Source: an uncultured beta proteobacterium
GTDB lineage: Bacteria > Pseudomonadota > Gammaproteobacteria > Burkholderiales > Burkholderiaceae_C
Length of the DNA: 5,449 nt
Direction of reading: 5' to 3'
Assembly: GCA_903958915.1 (NCBI GenBank)
Contig: CAJBVC010000468.1
Coordinates: forward strand, 1-5,449
The notes under the pieces were generated by a model. The model was not told the DNA's origin, searched no databases, and saw only the letters and a list, made by a program, of their open reading frames with translations. A program made the position numbers and the translations under genes. Position 1 is the first letter of the stretch; each line of letters starts with the position of its first letter. Below, piece after piece: positions 1 to 4,976 of this stretch.

Positions 1-530
1 ACCGGTTGCACGCCGTGCATGGAGCGCAGATAGCCCGGATGACCATGGACCAGAGCGGGTGGCAGCAAGCCTTGGGCCAATAGCTCCTGGGGCCCATAGA
101 CGTCGGCCATCACCCGGTCGAGCAGACGCACACGCTGGGCCACGCCCGATTCGATTTGTTGCCAGCTCTGAGGCGAAATGATGAGTGGAAACAGCCCCAG
201 TGACCACGGCCGCTGCGGGCCACCCTCATCGGCGTAGACGTTGTACGTCACTCCGTTGTCACGAATCTGGCGCGCCAGACGCTCTGCGCGCTGGCTCAGA
301 TCGCCTGCGCCGTCGGTCAGGCAGGCATCGAAGAAATGCCGCCAATGCGCCGCAAACATCGCGTCACCAGCTATCGAATCAGGAGCGTTTGTGTCGACTG
401 GAGTGGCTTTGGAAAGGCCTGCACGCAGTTCATCAAAGTGCCCCGTTGCTGCGAATGGCGCACGCCAAACCGCCGCTGCGGGTGGCAGACCGTCGATTTC
501 GTTGGAATTCAGGGGCGGGGAAGCGGGCAT
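1..530 (-). CDS. Circularly permuted type 2 ATP-grasp protein, N-terminal part (runs off left edge)
   Basis: Reading the minus strand from an ATG at 530 gives 176 open codons with no stop before the window edge, so the C-terminal part is missing. The protein starts MPASPPLNSNEIDG. Its recognisable features are HFDELRAG (about residues 32-39), AHWRHFFDACL (60-70), the motif NGVTYNVYAD (about 92-101), then RPWSLGLFPLIIS, RVRLLDRVMADVYGPQELL and LLPPALVHGHPGYLR. This succession is typical of the N-terminus of the circularly permuted ATP-grasp family (formerly DUF404/DUF407). These proteins are predicted to form amide or peptide bonds using ATP and often sit beside or fused to an alpha-E (DUF403) domain and a transglutaminase-like protein. 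The ATP-binding residues lie outside the window. There is no clear Shine-Dalgarno before 530. An internal ATG at 359 (residue 58) has GGTGA upstream, but starting there would lose the HFDELR motif that I recall as conserved. Family assignment is firm; substrate unknown. Confidence 0.85.
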   Translation of the reverse strand, partial: MPASPPLNSNEIDGLPPAAAVWRAPFAATGHFDELRAGLSKATPVDTNAPDSIAGDAMFAAHWRHFFDACLTDGAGDLSQRAERLARQIRDNGVTYNVYADEGGPQRPWSLGLFPLIISPQSWQQIESGVAQRVRLLDRVMADVYGPQELLAQGLLPPALVHGHPGYLRSMHGVQP

Positions 531-541
531 GGCGTCATTGG

Positions 542-572
542 AGTATGCCGCATGCCAGTTGGGCCGTGACAA
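542..572 (-). promoter_or_regulatory. Possible sigma-70 promoter for the ATP-grasp gene
   Basis: On the minus strand TTGTCA (567-572; 5 of 6 to the -35 consensus) is followed after 19 bp by CATACT (542-547; 4 of 6 to the -10 consensus). The spacer is longer than ideal. Transcription would start around 534-536, only a few bases before the ATG at 530, which would fit the missing Shine-Dalgarno. This is a by-eye call and weak. Confidence 0.25.
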
Positions 573-593
573 TCCGGCACGCACCAGGGGACC

Positions 594-657
594 AAAAAAA
601 AGTCACCTGCAAAGTCGCCTGTCTCGCCATGTGAAACAGGCTACTTGCAAGAAGTGA
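594..657 (-). terminator. Rho-independent terminator of the HiPIP gene
   Basis: Just after the HiPIP stop on the minus strand is an imperfect hairpin. Its core is a perfect 6-bp stem, GCCTGT (636-641) with ACAGGC (617-622), around a 13-nt loop. Outer pairings AAGT/ACTT, TGCA/TGCA and finally TCAC (654-657) with GTGA (603-606) continue the stem with small mismatches and bulges. The stem base is followed by C and then eight T residues (594-601 read on the minus strand). Position and T-run polarity both fit termination of leftward transcription before the ATP-grasp gene. Confidence 0.8.
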
Positions 658-661
658 TCTA

Positions 662-949
662 TCAGGCTTTCTTGGCCCAGGCGGTGCAATAGCCGGCCGG
701 AGCGATCTCGGTATCACCAGGCATCAACTTGCAACCACCCTTTGCTGTTGCAGACGCCCCTGGAACGAAGTGCAGGCAGTTGGCGCAGTTCTTATCGGCC
801 AAGGGCTTGTCCTGGTACTTCAGGGCAGTTCTCATTGCAGTATTCGGAGCTGCCATGGCATTGCCGGTGAGGGCGATGACGGGGATTGCTGCCAGCGCCG
901 AGCCGCTGATCTTCAGAAAATCGCGGCGCTGAGCGGATGTGTTCATCAT
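662..949 (-). CDS. hip: High-potential iron-sulfur protein (HiPIP), Tat-exported
   Basis: This is a 95-residue precursor of a soluble periplasmic electron carrier with one [4Fe-4S] cluster cycling between +2 and +3. Members of the family carry electrons from the cytochrome bc1 complex to a terminal oxidase or, in phototrophs, to a reaction centre. Residues 1-33 form a twin-arginine signal: QRRDFLK at 7-13, a hydrophobic stretch, and a likely cleavage after AMA (31-33). The mature part of about 62 residues holds four cysteines at 55, 58, 73 and 88 (CX2C-X14-C-X14-C), plus Tyr45 and the GYC-TAW ending seen in the family. The start is ATG at 949 or the adjacent ATG at 946. AGGAG at 957-961 lies 7 nt before the first, which favours 949. 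The stop is a tandem TGA-TAG, followed directly by a terminator. The redox partner cannot be told from this window. Confidence 0.95.
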   Translation of the reverse strand: MMNTSAQRRDFLKISGSALAAIPVIALTGNAMAAPNTAMRTALKYQDKPLADKNCANCLHFVPGASATAKGGCKLMPGDTEIAPAGYCTAWAKKA

Positions 950-987
950 GGGAAAACTCCTAACAAGGTTAAAAGAAAATGGTGGTG

Positions 988-1012
988 TTCGGAAGGATCA
1001 TACTATTCGGAA
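988..1012 (-). promoter_or_regulatory. Possible promoter/operator of the HiPIP gene
   Basis: On the minus strand TATGAT (997-1002; 5 of 6 to the -10 consensus) lies about 48 bp before the HiPIP ATG, so a transcript would have a leader of about 40 nt containing the Shine-Dalgarno. The heptamer TTCCGAA occurs twice, at 1006-1012 and 988-994, flanking this -10 on either side at 18-bp pitch. No good -35 sits at the right distance (TTGCAA at 1025-1030 is 22 bp away), so any promoter may depend on an activator. Inferred by eye. Confidence 0.3.
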
Positions 1013-1088
1013 CCTTCGTTTTCCTTGCAACATGCGACGTGCCGGATTCTCGCGCCACACGGTTTCGGTCCCGTTGCTCAGGCTGATC

Positions 1089-1796
1089 TCAACCCAACGG
1101 CAGCGTATCGAGCGCCGCATAGGCGTTTTTCAGCCAGGTCCGTACCCGCTGGCGCTCCAGCATTCCCAGGGCGTCCGTGCCGGATGTGGTGTGGCTGGCG
1201 GCCCAGAAACTGGCGTTTTGGCGATCAATCTTGCGCATGCTGCCCTCGTGGAGTTGGGGTAGCGACACCACCTGGGCGCCCAAAGCCAGCGCCTTTTTCA
1301 GCGCAGCGGACTGTTCGAGCTGGGAAAAATCGGAGCCGCGCCCCAGGTTTTTCACGACGAAATAATTGGGGCCAGCGCCATAGGTATTGAGCAGCCGGTC
1401 CAACAGGTCTACCGAGTCTTTACCTGCATCGGCCAGGTGCCAGAAGTTCACGGTGACGCCCATCTCCGCCATGAGGGAGAGCAGGTCAGAGTCGCGTACC
1501 CAGCGCGACAGCGGCAGCGCGGTCTGCGCTGCCAGATCGACAATGACGCTCTTGCCTTGTCCATCCACCGCGGGTTCTTCAAACACCGCGGCAATCTGGT
1601 CCAGCCCTTCGTAGGTGTCCACGATGACCGGGGCTGCGTAGTCGGCATAAAAGCGGGTAAACGAGGTGTGGGAACGGTCGGTATCAAAGCCTGTAAAGGG
1701 CCGATCGTGGTCAATGAAGTATTGCGCCAGCAGACGGGCGGCGACGGATTTTCCAACCCCGCCTTTTTCGCCGCCGATGAAATTGAGTGAGGGCAT
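1089..1796 (-). CDS. ParA/MinD-like deviant Walker A ATPase (orphan)
   Basis: This 235-residue protein is a SIMIBI-class P-loop ATPase. It starts MPSLNFIGGEKGGVGKS: the deviant Walker A is at 8-17, with signature Lys11 and P-loop Lys16. FDTDRSHTSF (37-46) gives the switch I region, and VIVDLAAQT (84-92, Asp87) gives the Walker B/switch II position. VVKNLGRGSDF (147-157) lies where this class contacts the nucleotide base. I recall close relatives in proteobacteria annotated only as nucleotide-binding or mobilization-like proteins; their role is not established. No ParB, replication or conjugation gene is near, so plasmid partition is not supported. The frame stays open 42 codons further upstream to 1922, but that stretch is Cys/Arg-rich, lacks family features and crosses the divergent promoter region, so I start at 1796. 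The Shine-Dalgarno there is weak. No terminator is evident after the stop, so some read-through into the HiPIP gene is possible. Fold certain, function unknown. Confidence 0.9.
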   Translation of the reverse strand: MPSLNFIGGEKGGVGKSVAARLLAQYFIDHDRPFTGFDTDRSHTSFTRFYADYAAPVIVDTYEGLDQIAAVFEEPAVDGQGKSVIVDLAAQTALPLSRWVRDSDLLSLMAEMGVTVNFWHLADAGKDSVDLLDRLLNTYGAGPNYFVVKNLGRGSDFSQLEQSAALKKALALGAQVVSLPQLHEGSMRKIDRQNASFWAASHTTSGTDALGMLERQRVRTWLKNAYAALDTLPLG

Positions 1797-1920
1797 GAGT
1801 TCTGTGTCCGTTGAATAGAAGAGGATAAGTATGCAGCAAGATGGATGCCACCTTGACCTGAAAACTTGGCGATTTCCCAAGGACCCCCGGGACATTTGGG
1901 TCGGCCCGCGGTACAGTGTC

Positions 1921-1956
1921 AACCCTGTTGGTTTGCGCCCTACAGGCCAGCCCTGT
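1921..1956. repeat. Two adjacent short inverted repeats upstream of hppD
   Basis: AACC-N5-GGTT (1921-1933) is followed by ACAGG-N5-CCTGT (1942-1956). Both have a 5-nt spacer, and their centres are 22 bp apart, close to two helical turns. They lie 70-100 bp before the hppD start, where an operator for the operon could be. Arms this short arise by chance in GC-rich DNA, so a regulatory role is only a suggestion. Confidence 0.3.
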
Positions 1957-2012
1957 GCACCGCCGAATCAGCCCGTAGCGCTTGTCTGGCCTGCGTAAGC
2001 CGCTTCACTTTT

Positions 2013-2017
2013 AGGAG
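2013..2017 (+). promoter_or_regulatory. Ribosome binding site that fixes the hppD start
   Basis: AGGAG lies 7 nt before the ATG at 2025. The same frame is open from an ATG at 1866, but only the 2025 start has a Shine-Dalgarno and yields a protein whose iron ligands fall at the numbers expected for the bacterial enzyme. Confidence 0.9.
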
Positions 2018-2024
2018 TATTTGT

Positions 2025-3107
2025 ATGTCTGATCTGTTTGAAAATCCGATGGGGTTGATGGGGTTTGAGTTTGTGGAGTTCGCCTCTCCCACCCCCAACA
2101 CGCTCGAGCCGCTGTTTGAGAAATTGGGCTTTGTCCTGGTCGCGCGGCACCGCTCGAAAGACGTGGTGTTGTACCGACAGGGCCAGATCAACTTCATTGT
2201 CAACCGGGAGCCCAAGAGCCCGGCGGGCTACTTTGCCGCGGAGCATGGCCCGTGTGCGTGTGGCATGGCCTTTCGGGTGCGGGACTCGCATCTGGCCTAT
2301 GCACGTGCCCTGGAACTGGGTGCGCAACCCATGGAAATGCCGACCGGGCCGATGGAACTGAATTTGCCGGCCATCAAGGGCATCGGTGGCGCGCCGCTGT
2401 ACCTGATTGACCGTTTTGAGGACGGCCAGTCCATTTACGACATCGACTTCAAGTTCATCGAGGGCGTGGACCGGCGGCCGCTTGGGCATGGCTTTTCGAT
2501 CATCGACCACCTGACGCACAACGTGTACCGCGGGCGCATGGGTTTTTGGGGCGGTTTCTACGAGAAGATCTTCAACTTTCGCGAGATTCGTTACTTTGAC
2601 ATCCAGGGCGCGTACACCGGCTTGACCTCGCGCGCCATGACCGCGCCAGACGGCAAGATCCGTATCCCGCTCAACGAAGAGTCTGGCAAAGGTAATGGCC
2701 AGATCGAAGAGTTTTTGATGCAGTTCAATGGCGAGGGCATCCAGCACATTGCGCTCTTGTGCGACGACCTGATCGCCAGTGTGGACAGCCTGCAAATGGC
2801 CGGCGTGCCTTTGATGACGGCGCCCAACGAGGTGTACTACGAGATGCTGCAGGAGCGACTGCCGGGCCACGGTGAACCCACTGCCGAACTGCAGACCCGC
2901 GGCATCCTGCTCGATGGAAGCACCGCGGGCGGCAAGCCCCGGCTGCTGCTGCAGATCTTTTCCCAGACTCTGCTGGGGCCGGTATTCTTCGAGTTCATCC
3001 AGCGCAAACTTGACGACGGCTTTGGTGAGGGCAACTTCAAGGCGCTGTTTGAGTCGCTCGAGCGCGATCAGGTGCGCCGTGGTGCCATCACGGTGGAGGC
3101 ACCATGA
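2025..3107 (+). CDS. hppD: 4-hydroxyphenylpyruvate dioxygenase
   Basis: This 360-residue cytosolic Fe(II) enzyme converts 4-hydroxyphenylpyruvate and O2 to homogentisate and CO2, the entry to the homogentisate branch of tyrosine/phenylalanine catabolism. It has two VOC (beta-alpha-beta-beta-beta) modules: an N-terminal one at about 10-135 ([10 protein letters not shown] onward) and a catalytic C-terminal one at about 155-330. The 2-His-1-Glu iron site is visible as His162 in [10 protein letters not shown], His241 in QHIALLCDD and Glu323 in FFEFIQR. These are each one residue from the ligands I recall for the Pseudomonas fluorescens enzyme (161, 240, 322). The C-terminal [13 protein letters not shown] (332-344), which closes the active site, is intact. 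Length is normal. It heads the operon, and its TGA overlaps the next start by 4 bp (ATGA), so translational coupling is likely. Nothing looks damaged. No regulator gene is visible nearby. Confidence 0.98.
   Translation: MSDLFENPMGLMGFEFVEFASPTPNTLEPLFEKLGFVLVARHRSKDVVLYRQGQINFIVNREPKSPAGYFAAEHGPCACGMAFRVRDSHLAYARALELGAQPMEMPTGPMELNLPAIKGIGGAPLYLIDRFEDGQSIYDIDFKFIEGVDRRPLGHGFSIIDHLTHNVYRGRMGFWGGFYEKIFNFREIRYFDIQGAYTGLTSRAMTAPDGKIRIPLNEESGKGNGQIEEFLMQFNGEGIQHIALLCDDLIASVDSLQMAGVPLMTAPNEVYYEMLQERLPGHGEPTAELQTRGILLDGSTAGGKPRLLLQIFSQTLLGPVFFEFIQRKLDDGFGEGNFKALFESLERDQVRRGAITVEAP
3095..3099 (+). promoter_or_regulatory. Ribosome binding site of the VOC gene, inside the hppD 3' end
   Basis: GGAGG lies within the last codons of hppD, 4 nt before the ATG at 3104 and 7 nt before the ATG at 3107. 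The 7-nt spacing matches the hppD, HiPIP and maiA sites, so the second ATG may be the main start. Confidence 0.7.
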
Positions 3108-3646
3108 TGAAGATCGATCGCATTCACCATGTGGCCTACCGCTGCAAAGACGCCAAGGAAACGGTTCTGTGGTACCAGACCATGCTCAAAATGGACTTTG
3201 TGCTGGCGATTGCCGAGGACTTGGTGCCCTCGACCAAGGCGCCAGACCCTTATATGCATGTGTTTCTCGATGCGGGCGACGGCAATGTACTGGCTTTTTT
3301 TGAGCTGCCCACCCAGCCGCCGATGGGGCGCGACCCCAACACGCCCGAGTGGGTGCAACACATCGCGTTCAAGGTGAAAGACCGTGCCACGTTGCTCGAA
3401 TTTCGGGCGCACCTCCAGGCGCACGGGGTCGATGTGCTGGGTGTTACCGATCACGGCGCGTTCCACTCGATCTATTTCTTCGACCCCAACGGACACCGGG
3501 TCGAGCTGGCCTACCCGGACCCGCAGGAAGAGGACATGCTGCAGCGTCTAGACGCCGTCAAATGGGACATGCTGGAAGAGTGGAGCAAGACCAAGCGCGC
3601 ACCCAGGCACGCTGCGTTTCTCCACCAACGCGAGTTCACACCATGA
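3104..3646 (+). CDS. VOC-family metalloprotein (glyoxalase/extradiol dioxygenase-like), substrate unknown
   Basis: This 180-residue protein (179 if started at the second ATG, 3107) has one VOC domain at about residues 5-137 and a 40-residue tail rich in helix-forming residues ([19 protein letters not shown]). Candidate metal ligands are His8 or His9 (RIHHVAY), Glu67 (LAFFELP), His86 (WVQHIAF) and Glu134 (NGHRVELAY). The Glu-His and His-Glu gaps (19 and 48) are very close to those I recall for E. coli glyoxalase I (18 and 48), so the full four-ligand set is present, as in glyoxalases. Extradiol dioxygenases use three of these positions. I recall homologs across betaproteobacteria annotated only as glyoxalase or VOC protein. 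It overlaps hppD and fahA by 4 bp each, so it is surely made with the tyrosine-degradation enzymes. Possible roles are handling a by-product or isomer in that pathway, or a ring-opening step; neither is shown. Similarity to hppD is at the fold level only. Confidence 0.9.
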   Translation: MMKIDRIHHVAYRCKDAKETVLWYQTMLKMDFVLAIAEDLVPSTKAPDPYMHVFLDAGDGNVLAFFELPTQPPMGRDPNTPEWVQHIAFKVKDRATLLEFRAHLQAHGVDVLGVTDHGAFHSIYFFDPNGHRVELAYPDPQEEDMLQRLDAVKWDMLEEWSKTKRAPRHAAFLHQREFTP

Positions 3647-4929
3647 GTGTCGCCCTGGATGGCACGCATGATGCAGGTTTACATAGCTGGGTCGAGTCGG
3701 CCAACAATCCAGACACCGACTTCCCCATTCAGAACCTGCCTTTTGGCCGCTTCCGCAGGGGCTCAGAGTCTGCCTGGCGCGTCGGTGTGGCCATTGGAGA
3801 CCAGGTGCTGGACCTGTGCCACGCTGGGTTAACTGACTCTTGTGACATTCATTCTTTGATGCTTTTGGGCCGCCAGCGCAGGCTGGACGTGCGTCGGGCG
3901 CTATCAAAAGGATTGCAGTTGGGCAGCCATGACGAGGCCCGTTTTCGCGCGGCGCTGGTTGCGCAGGCGGACGTGGAAATGGGCTTGCCATGCGACATCG
4001 GCGACTACACGGACTTTTACACCAGCATTCACCACGCCACGACGGTAGGCAAGCAGTTCCGGCCCGACAACCCCTTGCTGCCCAACTATAAATGGGTGCC
4101 GATCGGGTACCACGGAAGGTCCTCCTCCATTGCGGTCAGTCAACCCGGGCTGGGGCACACCTTTGCGCGCCCCAAAGGGCAGACCAAGGCGGCCGATGCC
4201 GTGGAGCCCAAGTTGCGACCCAGCGCCCGGCTCGACTTTGAACTGGAGCTGGGCGCGTTCATTGCCCGCCCGAACGCCGCTGGCGAGCCGATTGCGATGC
4301 TGGACGCCGAAGCACACGTCTTTGGCCTGACACTGTTCAATGACTGGAGCGCGCGCGACATCCAGGGCTGGGAATACCAGCCGCTGGGACCCTTCCTCTC
4401 AAAGAACTTCGCCAGCACAGTGTCGCCCTGGGTTGTGACGCTGGAGGCGCTTGCGCCGTTTCGCGCTGCTTTCACCCGGCCCATGGGGGACCCGCAGCCC
4501 TTGCCCTACCTGGACTCGCAGCCCAACCGCGAGCACGGCGCTGTCGACATCACACTGGAGGTGTGGCTGCAAACCGCCAGGATGCGCGAGGCCGGGCATG
4601 CGGGCGACCTCTTGAGCACGTCCAATTACCGCGACGCGTACTGGACGTTGGCGCAACTCGTGGCACACCACACCGTCAATGGCTGCAATTTGCGCTGTGG
4701 TGACCTTTTTGGCACCGGCACGCTCTCCGGCCCACTGCCAGAGCAAGGCGGCTCGCAGTTGGAACTGAGTCAGGGGGGCAAGCGCGCCCTGGTCTTGTCC
4801 CATGGAGAAACCCGCACTTTTCTTGAGGATGGTGACACGGTGATCCTGCGCGGTTACTGTCAGCGAGCGGGCTTTCGGCGCATCGGATTTGGTGAGTGCC
4901 GTGGCACGGTGCTGGCCGCGCGCCCTTGA
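3643..4929 (+). CDS. fahA: Fumarylacetoacetase
   Basis: This 428-residue enzyme hydrolyses 4-fumarylacetoacetate to fumarate and acetoacetate, the last step of the homogentisate pathway. Residues 15-115 form the N-terminal FAH domain, and the mixed beta-roll catalytic domain follows. Metal and catalytic residues known from the mouse enzyme are recognisable: Asp124, Tyr126, His131 and Arg140 in the stretch DFYTSIHHATTVGKQFR; Glu200 and Glu202 in LDFELELGAF; and Asp234, Arg238, Gln241, Tyr245 and Lys254 across NDWSARDIQGWEYQPLGPFLSKNF. YHGRSSSI (156-163) and GDLFGTGTLSGP (353-364) are also typical. Length is close to the usual 420-440. The ATG at 3643 overlaps the VOC stop (ATGA) and has no strong Shine-Dalgarno, which suggests coupled translation; the frame is open further upstream, but that is antisense-like shadow of the VOC gene. 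Residues 71-90 are less like the family and coincide with a repeat-like DNA stretch at 3854-3913. Confidence 0.97.
   Translation: MSVALDGTHDAGLHSWVESANNPDTDFPIQNLPFGRFRRGSESAWRVGVAIGDQVLDLCHAGLTDSCDIHSLMLLGRQRRLDVRRALSKGLQLGSHDEARFRAALVAQADVEMGLPCDIGDYTDFYTSIHHATTVGKQFRPDNPLLPNYKWVPIGYHGRSSSIAVSQPGLGHTFARPKGQTKAADAVEPKLRPSARLDFELELGAFIARPNAAGEPIAMLDAEAHVFGLTLFNDWSARDIQGWEYQPLGPFLSKNFASTVSPWVVTLEALAPFRAAFTRPMGDPQPLPYLDSQPNREHGAVDITLEVWLQTARMREAGHAGDLLSTSNYRDAYWTLAQLVAHHTVNGCNLRCGDLFGTGTLSGPLPEQGGSQLELSQGGKRALVLSHGETRTFLEDGDTVILRGYCQRAGFRRIGFGECRGTVLAARP
3854..3913. repeat. Repeat-like imperfect inverted sequence inside fahA
   Basis: Arms CTTTTG (3862-3867) and AGCGC (3875-3879) are mirrored by GCGCT (3898-3902) and CAAAAG (3905-3910). 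Read on the minus strand it starts CTTTTGATAGCGCC and ends GGCCCAAAAGCATCAAAG. From memory this resembles a short interspersed repeat common in Comamonadaceae intergenic DNA. It lies in frame within fahA. Only one copy is in this window, so repeat status is unproven. Confidence 0.35.
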
Positions 4930-4976
4930 AACCAAGACGCTGCAATCACCAAATCCGACCGTTTTGAGGTACCACC

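Larger units (their letters stand above)
1797..2024. other. Divergent intergenic region between the ParA-like gene and hppD
   Basis: The 228-bp gap must hold the control signals for both the leftward ATPase gene and the rightward hppD operon. I found no convincing -35/-10 pair for either direction by eye: TTGACC (1853-1858) and TTGTCT (1982-1987) are passable -35 hexamers but lack a -10 at 16-18 bp. The stretch contains short inverted repeats (listed separately) and GACCC/GGGTC arms at 1882-1886 and 1898-1902. No gene or RNA is recognised in it. Confidence 0.5.

Noticed and set aside
185..657. Plus-strand open frames of 138 and 149 codons opposite the ATP-grasp gene
   Set aside because: They are Arg/Ala/Pro-rich shadow translations; the minus-strand frame matches a known family throughout.
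1797..1922. Upstream extension of the ParA-like protein by 42 residues (ATG at 1922)
   Set aside because: The extra residues lack family features, are Cys/Arg-rich and overlap the divergent control region; the P-loop family begins at the Met at 1796.
1866..2024. Upstream extension of hppD by 53 residues (ATG at 1866)
   Set aside because: AGGAG 7 nt before the ATG at 2025 and iron-ligand numbering both support the shorter protein; the extension resembles no HPPD N-terminus.
1968..2870. A 300-codon open frame on the minus strand opposite hppD
   Set aside because: It is antisense to a clearly conserved gene, has low-complexity His/Arg/Val-rich composition typical of GC-rich shadow frames, and no recognisable domain.
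3349..3642. Extended fahA start upstream within the VOC gene
   Set aside because: It would overlap the VOC gene by almost 300 bp and encodes Arg/Pro-rich shadow sequence; the ATG at 3643 in the ATGA overlap gives a normal-length fumarylacetoacetase.
4399..4935. A 178-codon minus-strand frame opposite the end of fahA
   Set aside because: It is a shadow of a conserved gene, with no domain and no ribosome binding site.
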